Position numbers and translations under genes: made by a program
Shown here: positions 33,498 to 45,660 of the stretch, piece by piece
Numbering within the stretch: the stretch's first letter is position 1
Layout: each line of letters opens with the position of its first letter
Notes under the pieces: generated by a model
What the model saw: only the letters and a program-made list of their open reading frames with translations
Told to the model about the DNA's origin: nothing
The model's database searches: none
Source of the DNA: Sequoia sempervirens
Taxonomy: Eukaryota; Streptophyta; Pinopsida; Cupressales; Cupressaceae
NCBI GenBank assembly: GCA_007258455.2
Contig: VDFB02321286.1
Coordinates: 103,203 to 167,202 of the forward strand
DNA: 64,000 nt
Direction of reading: 5' to 3'

Positions 33498-35528
33498 ATC
33501 AGGTACTATAGCCATCCATCGTCTCATCCCAAAATAATGTACCAATAAATGACCACAAACAAGGCCATCTAATGAGATCTATAATAGTTCAATGAATCAA
33601 ACCTGGTGGATATAGACAATCCACATATGAGTCATCCCACTACAATCAATAGGTTGCACATACCTACCAATCACATAACTTGTAGATCAAACCACTGAAA
33701 CATGAAACTCATCATCACATTAGTAAACTACAAATTGAGATATCAAAGTAGATAATCCTATAAACATCAAGACTCAAATTCCAAATCAACCACAAATCAA
33801 ATTTACCAACCATGTCCATAGATAAGTAACCATAGTCAATGAACCATGCAAGCATTAAGGAGATAAGAACAACCTCTTAACACCAAACCATATCACCACC
33901 AAACAACCACATACATGATTATGTCGTGCCAATGTATAAATGTGCATGCATAACCATGACACCATAACCATAGCCATCATTGTACCTACACTTAACTATC
34001 ACCCATACGAGAGTCCATGTCTCCACTCATGTCAATCCATGTCCTAAAAACCAAAGACAACATATGTGCCTATCACCATCAAAGTCAAACTCTAAAAAAC
34101 ACTTGTAAACCTATACTAGGAAGCACTAAACTAATAATCAATTTTACCATCATAAATATCATATAAAAACATGTTTTCCCTCAAGGTTTCACATCTTGAC
34201 TCATCCAGATACTCACACAATCACACCCTGAATCTCAGGAACCTACAAGTGATCAAATAAGTACCATACATTTCCTACACCAAAAAATGATAAACAATCT
34301 AAATCATTGTGTAGTACACTTTCCATGCTCTCCAATGCCTATTTGAAATTGAAAATACGATTTTGTATGCAATAGTTATGAGAAAAATCGTTAAAAGGAG
34401 AACATCTATATTTTAGTTTCAAAAAACTAATCAATATACAAAATAAAGAAACAAAACCTATACTACTACATAGTGCTTAGAACCACCTTTCCAACGAGTA
34501 TAAGAAGTTTAAAATCTGAGATCTTGGGTGAAAGTTATGCTAGTTTGAAAAAAATTGCTATATTTTGTCCAATTAGGCTTACTGTGGTGGTGCTCCAATG
34601 GTGGATGGGTGGCCCACCGGCGGTGGTTCCTGACTGGTGGTGGATTTCAAAAAATGTTTAAATTTCATTTAATTTTTCAAAAATAAAAAATTGCTTCCCC
34701 TCTCTCCATATGGACCAGACGGAGCATTGCAATGCAGTTTAATCTTATTTGAAATACAACAATTTTAAAATTTGTCAAAAAAAAATATAAAATGTTTTAT
34801 TTTTAATATTTTTGGGTGGTTATATTTGGCCGCAGGGCCTAGGGCTGGTCCCCCATGGGACTCCTAGCTGGCTTCCAAACTAGTAGTACCGGTTGACTGT
34901 CAATCGATAGTCAATGGCTATTAGCCACATACCAGGGGAGGTACAAGGGTCTATGAACCCCCACCCCTTAATAAATATATATATTTTATTTTTAATAAAT
35001 TTTTTCAATAAGGTTTTTTTTAACCATTAATTTTTATTTTTCAAGATTTAAATTTTAATAGGTCAATGCATATATATACATATATATATATATTAATGTT
35101 TTCTTTCAGCCTATGTGGATGTTAACAGTTGTACAACCGTACGACGGACTGTGGGGGCAAAAAAAATCCTTTTCTTTCCAACTTCTCCAAACTAGGTCAA
35201 ATTTTATGTCATTTTTCATGTCTCAGGCCTCATGGATCCAATGGTGAGGTCTATTTTGTCTCAATAGGTCATCTACAAAATTTCCTCTACAAAACCCTCA
35301 TATTAAAGCACGATCCAAAAAACCCTTTCGACCCACATTTTGAAAGCTTTAGATTTACAATAAACCCAACAAATCTTGACAACCTGAAAGCCCAAGTTTG
35401 CAAACAAACACCTGCAACATTTGTTTCATATTATGTAATACCTCAAATCTAACATGCATGTCCATGGATTCAGCTTTGCACAAATCTCTTAAAACAAGGG
35501 TTATAACAAAAACCCATCAACCATGAAA
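33498..35528. other. Noncoding interval, possible decayed copia interior
   Basis: No reliable coding motif. If the LTR and PBS at 35.5 kb belong to an element on the minus strand, its interior should extend leftward here, but I could not find Gag or Pol motifs. It contains a short (TA)n tract at about 35,063-35,095. Confidence 0.4.
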
Positions 35529-35540
35529 GCTTTGATACCA
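35529..35540 (-). promoter_or_regulatory. Primer binding site of a copia remnant
   Basis: TGGTATCAAAGC on the minus strand, two bases after the presumed LTR end. Confidence 0.75.
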
Positions 35541-35542
35541 CT

Positions 35543-36241
35543 TCTTAGAAAATAATACATTCAACCCACACTCTTAATCTATTTACTACATAACCCCATG
35601 AGATATAAGCATGCATACATGTAACCATAATACATAGATCAAATAGACAAGCCACAAGATAACACAAGATATACCCTAGGAAAACCCTCAAGAGGAAAAA
35701 ACCTAGCCTCCAAAAGCATCCATTCTACATCTATTATTCAACAATAAATGAATAAAAAAGTTACAATGAATACCTCTAAAGTATGAAACCTCTCAATGCA
35801 TCCTCATGTGTCCAAGCATGAATCCACACATCACATGTCATGCTTCACATATGCACTCCTCAGAAAGACTCGATAATAGCAACCCACTCACCCCACCAAC
35901 CTTAACCACTAAACATGTGCTTGCTTTTATAGATTCAAGCTCACACAAATACAACCAAGTGGTAAGATAAAACCATGTGACCACAAAATCACTAATCCCT
36001 TATTTAATATTGGGTACTAAATTTTCACTTTTTAAATATTTCCATAATATCAAATTATTATCACATGTTTCCCACACATTAAATAATAATACAATGTTAC
36101 AATACAACATAAAGTGGCCCCCAAATAATTACCTAGTGTGACTAACCACACCACCTAGGTGTATCACAATTAAACAATTATTTAGTTACAACATTATAAT
36201 ACATCGAATTATGCAATGGTGTACAACACCATATCTCAACA
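35543..36241 (-). repeat. Isolated copia 5' LTR
   Basis: On the minus strand it begins TGTTGAGATATGGTGTTG, has a TATA box TCTATAAAAGC (at 35,924-35,933) and ends TTTTCTAAGA just before the PBS, where TCCTAACA is more usual. No matching 3' LTR lies within the window. Boundaries rest on the TGTTG start and the PBS. Confidence 0.65.
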
Positions 36242-36985
36242 AGTATGAAAAAGAAATACATTACTTTAATCTTTAAATATAAGCAAATGATTAGTTATAA
36301 AACAATTGTGAATTTTTTTGGTAAGTAAATGATTAGTTATGAATTTTTTACTATAATTTTAGAACATATTTAAAAACATTTTTTTGGCCAATCTAACTTC
36401 ATAAAAAACAAGAAATTTACATTTTTTCTTAGACCCATAGATAGGGAATCTTAGAGTGATGGATATCCATTTTCAAAATTCATATCCATTTACAAACTAG
36501 ATATCTATTTTTTCAAAATGAATTTCTATTTTATTTTGAATTACCAAGCCAAAAAATGCTAAGAATTTGATCCTAAAAAGGGTTCACAATTTTGGCTCAC
36601 TTTCACATTGTTTTTCCTACATTGTGACTATTTGGCCTATCATGATCTTGCACTCGCCTAATTTATTATTTCATTGAGTTTCAATGTGCACTATTTCATT
36701 CAATTGCATCATTGGATAATTCCTCTTTAGATCCTCTATCCATGACTTCACCAAGAAGTATCCAATCATAATGTTTGTTATCCTAAATGGTCTACTTGTG
36801 AATAGATCACCAAATCAAGGTAGTCTAAAAGAAGCTTGAAAATAGAATGTCAACTAAGAGGCAGTTTCTAGGGTGATTGTAGAAAAGCCATCGACTTAAG
36901 ATAATTTTCAATAGATCTATATGAGATATGCCTCTATGAAGAGGACAAGATATTTTTAATGATAGAAATTTGGAAGAAATATTTG
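36242..36985. other. Noncoding interval with a repeat shared at 38.5 kb
   Basis: Around 36,315-36,410 a stretch with AAGTAAATGATTAGTTATGA resembles 38,580-38,700, including GGTCAAAACTTCATGAAA against GGCCAATCTAACTTCATAAA. No genes seen. Confidence 0.4.
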
Positions 36986-36989
36986 AGAT

Positions 36990-37720
36990 GATGAAGGTAA
37001 TGAAGATTTGAATGGATGCTTTTGAGGAAGACTACAAAAGAATCCCTAACCCTAGAACTAATGAGAGTGATGAAGAACAAGAAGCCATTCCTATTGAGAA
37101 AAGTGACAGAAAGGAAGAAGACAAGGAAGAAAGGATGTTGAAAGCTATATACAAAATTAGTAGGGAGACTAAAGTAGACATTGCTAATAATTCTTTAAAT
37201 ATTTTATATCCTATAGAATTGATAGATTGAATAATTAATTTAGAATAAAATTTTGAGTATGAAAATATAAATAATCCAAATAAGATAAAAAATTCTAAGA
37301 CTAAGTTAAAGATTCATGCTACCATTTGGTGGAAAAATATTTAGTTTGAAATAAATAGGAAGGGTAACCTAGCATTAGGAAATGGGATAGAATGGTGACA
37401 AACCTAAAATCTAAGTTCATTCTCATAAATTATCATTTATGATTAGTTAAACAATCACATAACCTAAGATAGAAGGATATGACAATGAAAGAGGATACTA
37501 AAGAATATTATAGGTTAATGATTTGATAAATACATCTTGATAAAGGAGAAGAGAAATTGGAAAGATCTATTGTAATAGTTTGAGAAGATCAATTTAAGAA
37601 GAGTGAGTGGTATGTTGAATATCCAAATGCTAGAGGAAGCATGTTAGTTGGCCCTAATTGAATGAAAGACTTGAAGATAGATAGAATTGATAAAGTGGAA
37701 GGATGGAAGATTCTAAAGGG
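36990..37720 (+). pseudogene. Decayed gypsy-type gag
   Basis: Fragments in several frames keep the order of a retrotrans_gag capsid domain: KLKIHATIWWKN, then MVTNLKSKFI-NYHL, then TKEYYRLM and WIHLDKGEEKLERSIV. The pattern K-L-x-G-H-A-x-x-W-W...W-x-x-M-x-x-x-L-x-x-x-F-x-P-x-x-Y...E-E-F-x-x-L is standard. The most open block is 37,012-37,230 (acidic, EEDKEERMLKAIYKISRET). Many stops. No LTRs found. Confidence 0.6.
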
Positions 37721-39150
37721 ATAAAGCTCAATACAACAACCAAAGACCATATGTATAAGATTAAAAGGGTAGTAGCTCATACCACAATATAGGATAAAGT
37801 AATATTTATCACTATATTAATAGAGAAGGTAGTTGTTCTTACCACAAAGACAAGGATGAGGAAATTTCATATCTAATTGACATAACAAATAGATATTAAA
37901 GTAGTTTGAGATATGGTAGAGTTGATAGAAGATATATTATAGGAATTTCTTTTAGATGTAGAGAGTAAGTGGATTGAGCATTTGAATGTCGCAAAAGTTA
38001 AGGAATCCCTAAAAAGGACTAGCATGAAAATAATGAGTTTCATATGAAAATGAGGTAAAGAAAAGATCTTACAATTCTAAAAGTGAACGAAAGAAATATG
38101 AATCACTTGTTCATATAAAATACCTACTAAAAAATGATGTAAAAGATTTATTATAAAGGAAGAATTTAGTTAGAAAAAATGAAAATCAAGAGGTAATTGT
38201 TTCAAGTTTGTTGTGTTGATAGTGGTAGTAGGGTATGTGCAGAATCATCATGGAAAAAACATGCCCTTAAGTGGCAATGAAAATTTAGAAAAATAAAAGT
38301 TAGGCGACTTGACATAAAAATTTGAATAAGTTACCTTTTTTTTGAAAATATGTAAGAATAGAATTTGTGGAAAATTGTATGTAGTTTATAAACTACTAGG
38401 TTTATTTTAATAAAAATAATAATCTATTTGGTGAAAAATTGAAATTTCTATAGGGAAAAAATAAGAAATAGGTGTTTTTCTGACCACCCTAACCATAATA
38501 AAATGATAACATTTTTTTTATAAGATTTTAGATATAAGTAGATGACTCATGTCCGGATGTGATGCATTTTTTTTGTAATTTTTTTCCAAGTAAATAATTA
38601 ATTATGAATTTTTATTACAACTTTTAAAAAATATAAAAAACTCGTATGTCTGACCACCTTAAGTTGGTCAAAACTTCATGAAATTCAAATTTTTTTTAAT
38701 ACTATAGAATGTGACGTGTGTTTTGGATTCAAAAAATGTGATACCATTTGAAAGATATAGATGTTTTTCAATTAGGCTATCAATTAGAACTTTAGTCGTA
38801 ATTCTAATAGAAAAAAACAATAATTATTTATTAGATTCAAAGTAAAGTATAATTTATATTGGTAGAAAGTTGAGAAGCTCCTTTACAAACCCTTTTTGTT
38901 TCATCAATTTTGGGTAAAAAATAGTTGCTAGCCACATGGGTGAAGTCTAGAAAAGCAAGGTAACTTGTTCAACACGTTTTTCATGTTGACTTCTTAGGAT
39001 TGGTAGGTTCGAACCAAATTCCAAAGCAAGCTCGAGGCTAATCCCTAGGCATTAAATTTTGTGTCAGACATATCAAATATCTGATTCAAATCAGATATCC
39101 AATTTGAATCCGATATCCAATATGTTTTAGATAGAGTTTAAAAAATGTTA
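37721..39150. other. Noncoding interval
   Basis: Scattered coding-like residues up to about 38,250 may be the rest of the gypsy remnant; nothing firm. Around 39,060-39,130 lie inverted short motifs (ATCTGATTCAAATCAGATAT) that resemble 42,520-42,570 on the other side of the polypyrimidine block. Confidence 0.4.
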
Positions 39151-39360
39151 TACAATTTATAATATATGATTTAAAAAGTGCAATAAAGTTTATAATTTAA
39201 TATATAATTTACAATATAGTTTATAATGTAATATATAAAATACAATTTATGATAATCTCTTACCAAATTATGTATTTAATATATAATATATTATATTATT
39301 ATGTATAAATATTTAAATATATATATTACTAATATATAAAATATTTAAATATTATCTCTT
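39151..39360. repeat. AT-rich low-complexity block
   Basis: Almost only A and T (AATATATAATTTA-like phrases), directly before the start of the polypyrimidine array. Confidence 0.7.
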
Positions 39361-40283
39361 TCCCTCCCACTCTCCATCTCTCTCCCAAGTCTCTCACTCA
39401 ATCACTCTTATCTCTCTGACTCCCTCTATCTCTCTCCCCTCTACCCTTAACCTTGAAACCCTCTACCCTATACTCTCTCTCTCTCTCTCAATTTTGTCTC
39501 CTAACTCCCTCTCCCTCTCTCAGGTCTCTCTCTCACCCACTCCCTCTATATCTCTCCCTCTACCCTTAACCCTAATCCCTTAACCTTTAAACCCTAAACC
39601 CTTAAACCCTCTACCCTCTACCATTAACCATATATACCCTCTATCTCTCTCCCACTCCCTATCTCTCTCTCAAGTCACTCCCTCCTACCCACTCTCCCTT
39701 TGTCGGGTCTCTCTCTCAAAGTCACTCCCTTTATCTCTTTCCCCTAGATACTCTTAACCCTTAAACCCTCTACCCTCTACGCTCTCTCTCTCTCTCCCTT
39801 CTACTGGCCCTCTCCCTCTCTCAAGTCTCTCTCTCTCACTCACTCCCTCTATCTCCCTCCCACTCTCTCCCAACCTATATCCCACTCTCTCCCACCCTCT
39901 CCCACCCTCTACTACCCTCTCCTACCCTCTCCCACCCTCCCACTCTCTCTCCCACTCCCTCCTACTCCCTCCCACCCTCTCTCCCACTCTCTCTCCCACT
40001 CTCTCCCACCCTCTCCCCACTCTCTCCCACCTTTCCCACCCTCTCTCTCCCACTTTTCCCACTCACTTCCGCACTCTCTCCCACCTCTCCCACTCTCTCC
40101 CACTCTCCCACTCTCTCCTACCTCCCACCTCTCCTCCTCTCTCCCAGCCTCTCTCTCCCACTCTCCCTCTTCCCTCCTCCTCACTCTCCAAATCTCTCCC
40201 ACCCTCCCTCCTCTCCCACTCTCTCCCATCCTCTATGTTGCTCACCTCTCCCTCCTCTCTCCCACTCTCTCCTACCTCTCTCC

Positions 40284-40318
<35 letters not shown>

Positions 40319-40425
40319 CCACTCCCACCTCCCACACTCATCCTGCACCTCTCTCCCACTCTCTCCTACCCCTATCTCCTACACTTTCCCACTCTCCTTA
40401 ATTTCTCCCACTCTCTCCTGGTAGG
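39361..40425. repeat. Polypyrimidine array, left half, with telomere-like patches
   Basis: About 1 kb nearly without purines on the plus strand except single A: units such as CTCTCCCACTCTCTCCCAC, CTCCCACC and (CT)n, with a pure (CT)n run at about 40,283-40,318. At 39,440-39,640 and 39,745-39,780 it mixes with CCCTTAAACCCT, CCCTAAACCC and CCCTCTACCC phrases that resemble decayed plant telomere repeats. Long proline/serine/leucine-rich frames here are artefacts of composition. Confidence 0.92.
39550..39625. repeat. Interstitial telomere-like repeats, left
   Basis: Consecutive CCCTTAA, CCCTAAT, CCCTTAA, CCCTAAA, CCCTTAAA units. The Arabidopsis-type telomere unit is CCCTAAA. Too degenerate to be a functional chromosome end. 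Confidence 0.7.
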
Positions 40426-41393
40426 TGACCCCACAAAGTTGGTTTACAATTTCGGAGATTCATTTTTGTTGAAATCACATATTTTTAGAAAATATAATGA
40501 TTTAAGCCTTTAAAAGTTCCATTTAAAGAATTCCAATTGATGAGGGTTTGATAAAACTACCTTAGATCAAACCCTCTTGGATAGAACCCTGCTATTTTTA
40601 AAGCATACCTATAACAAAGTCTCCTTTACACCTATCAAAATGCTGATAAAAAACCACTTTTGATTTACCTTTTGGGGGATCAAATAAATTCATTTAAAAT
40701 TTAATTTTTGTAAGTACGTAGTCCTTATTATAAGCTTCTGAAAAAGTATAATTTTAAATAAATTTAATTTAATTATTATATTTATTTTTTATTTCTTGTG
40801 AATGTAGGTTTTTCACTAAAAATCAAGCTTTATGTTCTACACATGTGGAAAAATAGAAGATTATCAAAAAAAAAATTGAAAAATATGAGTGCACCAGATA
40901 TTGAAGTCCTTGATCCAACAAAAGAAAAATTGAATATTGATACATATAAAAAATGTTGTGTTATATGGTCACACTTGTAATTGGTTTAACTTCAAAACTT
41001 GATTAAAGAAAAAATATTCAATAAACACTTATCTAACCAAGTGGAAGCACAAGATATTAGAGTTACAAATCTAAATTCAAAAGAATTATAATTTTATCCT
41101 TCATGCAAAAAAGTTATGTGTTATATGGTGAGTGTCACTTTTTAAAAATGTTGTTTTATGAAAAAAACTAGTTTTCGAGGGAGATGGAAAAAGAAGTGCA
41201 ATCTAATTCCAAAAATTTTAAAAAATATATATTTAGAATCTACAGACAAAATTTCACGAAACTTTAACCTACATCATCTTCAAATTCCTCACGGTTTAGC
41301 CACTATAGGTTCCCGAAAGTGAAAATTTAGTTAAAAAAAATATTTCAGTGTCCAGTTTGGCCAAAAATTGTAAACCATTATTGTGCAATCACC
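40426..41393. mobile_element. TIR DNA element, copy 2, inside the polypyrimidine array
   Basis: Matches 26,091-27,018 end to end, starting GTGACCCCACAAAGTTGGTT and ending as the inverse of GTGATTGCACAATAATGGTT. It is flanked directly by CTCTCCT on the left and CCCCACCCTCTCCC on the right. The longer interior keeps an open stretch at 40,798-40,980 (KNMSAPDIEVLDPTKEKLNI) that is interrupted in copy 1. It may be a relic of an autonomous parent's coding exon. Confidence 0.85.
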
Positions 41394-42301
41394 CCCACCC
41401 TCTCCCACTCTCTCTCTCTCGCACCCCATCTCCCACCCTCCCACTTTCTTCCACCTCCTCAACCTCTCCCACCTCTCCCACTTCTTCACCTCCACCTCTC
41501 CCACCCTCTCCCACCTCTCCCACTCTCTCCCACCCTTCCTGACTCTCTCCCACCTCCCACACTCTCCCACTCCCTCCCACCCTCCCACTCTCTCCTCCCT
41601 CTCTCCCACTCTCCCACTCTCCCACTTCCTCCCACCCTCTCCCACTCTCCCACTCTCTCCCACTCTCCTCCTCTCTCCTACTCTCTCCCACTCTCCCCCA
41701 CTCTCCCCACTCTCTCCCACCATCTCCCACTCTCTCCTCCCTCTATTCCACTCCCTCCCACTCTCTCCCTCCCCTCTCTCTCCCACTCTCTCCCACTTCC
41801 ACCTCTCCCACCATCTCCCACTCTCTCCCTCCCTATTCCACCTCTCCCACTCTCCCACCTTCTCCACTCTCCCACCTCTCCCACCCATCTCCCACTCTCT
41901 CCCAATTTCTCCTCCTCTCCCACTCTATCCCACCTCCTGTACCTTCCAACCTCCTCTCCAACCCTCTCTCCCACTCTCTCTCCTCCTCTCCCTACTTCCA
42001 CCTCTCCAACTCTCCCACCTCTTACACCTCTCCCACCCTATCCCTCCCTCTCTCCTGCCCCTCCCACCCCCCTCTCTCTCTCTCTCTCTCTCTCCCACTC
42101 TAACCCACCTCTCCCACCCCTCCCACTCTCCTCCTCTCTCCCACTCTCTCCTCCTCTCTTCCACCCTCTCCCTCCCTCTCTCTCCCACTCTCTCCCACTC
42201 TCCCACCTCTCCCACCTCCCTCTCCCCACTCTCCCCCACTCTCTCCCTCCCTCTCTCCTACTCTCTCCCACTCTCTCCCACTCTCTCAAGTCTCTCTCTC
42301 A
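41394..42301. repeat. Polypyrimidine array, right half
   Basis: Same composition as the left half (CTCTCCCAC, CTCCCACC and (CT)n units). The two halves were presumably one array of about 2 kb before insertion of the TIR element. Confidence 0.92.
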
Positions 42302-42334
42302 CTCACTCACTCACTCTGTCTATCTCTCTCCCCT

Positions 42335-42445
42335 ATACCCTTAACCTTGAAACCCTTAACCCTTAACCCTTAACCCTTAAACCCTATACCCTATACCCTA
42401 AACCCTTAACCCTTAAACCCTCTACCGTATACCATTAACCCTCAA
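42335..42445. repeat. Interstitial telomere-like repeats, right
   Basis: Four consecutive CCCTTAA heptamers, then CCCTATA, CCCTAAA, CCCTTAA and CCCTTAAA variants. It closes the polypyrimidine block on the right as a similar mix opens it on the left. Confidence 0.78.
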
Positions 42446-42744
42446 GTCTATGTGTACACAAATCGGATAGCTGATTTGTGGAAATAAAATAATACCATTA
42501 CAAAAAAAATTAATTTTTTTTCAAATTAGATATCAAATTGTATCAGATATTGGATTTGTGGGCCATAGAAAAACCCCATGTGGGTTGTTTTGTGCATTCT
42601 AACGGACCCTACATTCTGTTTGTAGGCTTTGCAAGCGACAAACACGTGGTTTCAAATAGGAGGAGACAAAGATCAAATTTTTGGAACATCTTCGACTCAA
42701 ATTTGTCATAAGCAATGATTTTTTAGCATCTTTTATGAGGTATA
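42446..42744. other. Upstream region of the transposase-like gene
   Basis: Noncoding. It includes an acceptor-like TTCTGTTTGTAG/GCTTTG at about 42,616-42,630 and the ATCAGATATTGGATTTG motif shared with 39.1 kb. Confidence 0.35.
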
Positions 42745-45112
42745 ATGGGGAGCAGTAGTCATCGGAAGCAAAAACGTAAGAGAAAGCTTACAAAAGAACA
42801 AATTGAAAGATATAGACAAAGAGATAGAGAAGGTCATAGGAAGAGAAGACAAGGTATGTTAAATATTGGTGAACCTAAGCCCTATGGTCTTTCAAGTGAA
42901 GAGAAAATTGAATATGTTCAAGCCGACAATGTTGGAATTGAAAATGTTGAACATGATATTCAAATTATGACATCAATTGAAAAAGGCTCGCTTTATGAGA
43001 CAAACTTGTATTGATTTTGACATAAATCATAAAACTTTGGATAGAGCACTCGCAAGAAGAGAAAGAATATATGATCCTCTTCAAAATGATACATGGGCTT
43101 TTGTCAGGAGGCTTCCACGTGTTGATAAGAAGCTAACCGATAATGTAAAGTAGGTAATTCAAAAAATTTGGCATGATAACTCTAGAGTATCACCTAATGC
43201 AAAGGATGTTTTAAAGTTACCAATTGGTAATCAAGACTATACATTGCATTCTAAACATTTCTTGGGATCAAGCCAAACAATGTTGTTCAAAAAAATTATT
43301 GAAACACATCCAAATATGGAAATCTCGCAAAGGAATTTTGAAGGTTTGAAGCCATTTTATTATGTGTCTCTTAAGATTCCTAATACTTTTTGTTGCAAAT
43401 ACCATGTGGAGTTTTCAATGTACCATGAACTATTAATCTATTCTACGTTGCATACTAATGAAATTTTGTAGGAGTTTGGTGCAATGCATCTTCTAAAATC
43501 ATCAAGGGACTTGCTAGATCTATTTTTATGTTCTAGAGATGATGGTTTCTTTTTCTATAGAAATGATTGTTTAAATGCAAAGTGCTCATAATGTGGTGGC
43601 TTGTCAAAGTTTTTTCAATGTTTTCATGAGAGTTTCGAACATGAATTTGGAAAGAACATTGTTGAGAAAAAGAGATATGAGATAGTCAAATATACTTTGT
43701 AGAGTGCAGGTGAAGGTTCTAGATGTGAGTTAGTTACAAAAGAATGCATTGTTGCTGATTTTATTTCAAATTTTAAGGACAATAGTTTCTACAAGTATGC
43801 AAGGCATAGTCATAGGTCTCAGTGGTTGGATCAACAATTTAGCATGTGTAAGGACTCTTTTCCGATTGGCACTATTATATCAGTGGTGGATTTTGCAAAA
43901 AACTACAAGCAACCACAAAACGAGGTGCAATCTTAGTATTAAAATTCCATTCATATTGCTATTTTTGTCCACATAACATTTAGACATGCACCTGATAGTA
44001 CAGAGGAGGATCGAAAGATAATCAGAGAGTATCATTTTTATATGAGTGATGATAGATCTCACTCATCCGAGTATGTCTAACATTGTTTCAAGAATTTTTT
44101 TGATTTCTTGTGGGAGCATGATATAGCACTAGGCCAACATCTCATTTGGTCAGATAATTGCATAGGTCAATTCGAGAATGCTCGTATGTTTTATTGGTTG
44201 AGTAGAATGCATGTAGAGAGGGGTGTACCTCATATTTGGAGTTTTTGTGAAGCTAGGCATGGGAAACGGGAGCATGATGGAGCAGGGGCATGTGTAAAGA
44301 GAGCTCTAGTTAAGAAGAAATTGAATATTTTAGCAAAAAAATTCAGTGATGCATGTTCTATTGTTGATTGGTGTAGTTCAGCATTGTCATAGGTAGGGAC
44401 ACTTGATTCAACAGTGCACAAATTCTTTTGGTTGGTTGAGGAGGGTATAGTGGGAGGCAGATTGGATTGTCATACAATCAAAGATTCTTCAAAGATGCAT
44501 TCATTTTGAAGCTCAAATCTAGGCACATGGACCATTTGGACACGAGAGTTGGCTTATTTTTGTCAGAGTTGTATTCAATGCGAGTTGGATCAATGTGAGT
44601 CAAGTGAGTGGGTGGATACATGGGTTCCATAGTATCTAACTCCTTTATCTCAAACAATATCTATGAAAAATGATACAATGGAAATTTCAGTTGATTATGA
44701 CCGGCTTTCAGATCTACTACAACCAGGACATGTTTTTGCAATTGTTGCACTGCAAGGGAATGAAGAGAGATCAGACTATTGGTTGGCTCGATGTGTGCAG
44801 GTAAAGCATAAGATAACACAACTGATGGAAGATGATGATGGTTTCATGTATCCTACAGGTTCAATTATGGTTGCAAAAACTTGGTTGTGAACATATATGA
44901 CTAGAAAGAATGACATACCTACATTTGAATACTATGAGAAACACAAAACCATTCTCATGTATTCGCACCTTGTTATAGAAACAAATGTTAATTTGTTGAA
45001 GCATCATGCCAAACCAAAGACAAAACAACTATGGACACTTAGTAATGTTGATCATGAAGCAATATTGGATACTCTTAAGCAAACAGATAACCCTTCAAGC
45101 ACACTTGAATAG
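42745..45112 (+). pseudogene. DDE-transposase-like gene, unnamed family
   Basis: The N-terminus is basic (HRKQKRKRKLTKEQIERYRQ), suggesting nuclear import. After a frameshift near 43,015 follow RALARRERIYDPLQ and a helical part ending RVSPNAKDVLKL. A Cys cluster CSxCGGLSKFFQC lies near 43,588. The core comes next: SQWLDQQFSMCKDSFPIGTI, VVDFAKNYKQPQNEVQS, ITFRHAPDSTEEDRKI, LIWSDNCIGQFENARMFYWL, and GKREHDGAGACVKRAL. The paired acids (VDFA-NY, WSDxC-GQF) and the HGKxxHDGAG box recall a widespread plant and animal mobile family, probably DDE-fold. After decayed linker, 44,663-45,112 encodes a BAH-like module (VFAIVALQ, DYWLARCVQVK, YSHLVIETNV). At least six breaks; dead. Terminal inverted repeats not found. 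Confidence 0.65.
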
Positions 45113-45239
45113 AATTTTCAAGAATGGAAGGTACAATGCTTATGTTCATTATGCTTAAGTTCATTAGTGTTCTTTATTTAATACTAATATTTTGTATACT
45201 ATTGCAATGTAGGTGTCTTTAATAGTGATATTTTGTATG

Positions 45240-45660
45240 TACTTTTACGATATTTTTGGCATGACTGATCTACAGTAATAGCCAACTTTGATCCTTTCAG
45301 AGAGGTATGTGAAAGATTACAATAATATAGATTAGTTATTCTAAGCATCTTTTATAGTTTCCATTACCATCTCATCATCAATTAGGTCATTTAGAATAAT
45401 ATCAATTGGTCATTCTAAGCATCTTTTATAGTTTTCATTACCAATTCATCATCATTCAGGTTGTTTAGATTAATACAGATTTGTTAGTCTAAGCATTTTT
45501 TCTATTGTGACTTTATAGATTTCTCATTTGACAACTTTTACGATATTCTTGGCACGATTGATCATAGACCTACTGCAACAATAGCCAACTCTAATCCTTT
45601 CAAAGAGGTATGCGACATATTACAATAATATAGATTGGTTATTCTAAGTGTCTTTTATGT
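45240..45660. repeat. Nested tandem repeats downstream of the transposase-like gene
   Basis: A block starting TACGATATTTTTGGCA recurs after about 292 bp (45,246 and 45,538), each followed by AATAGCCAACTNTNATCCTTTC and ATAGATTNGTTATTCTAAG. Inside, a unit of about 78 bp with TTCTAAGCATCTTTTATAGTTT occurs two to three times. Such repeats could be the subterminal region of the element. Confidence 0.7.

Noticed and set aside
34473..35452. Open frames of 62 and 107 codons as genes.
   Set aside because: No recognisable domain, no splice or start support, and surroundings look like decayed element sequence.
41383..42366. A 327-codon open frame rich in serine, proline and leucine, and similar long frames on both strands at 39.9-42.3 kb.
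   Set aside because: They arise because a polypyrimidine repeat has almost no stop codons in several frames. No start context, domain or codon bias supports a protein.
42335..42445. Telomere-like heptamers as a real chromosome end.
   Set aside because: The units are few and mixed with variants, and genic and element sequence continues on both sides.
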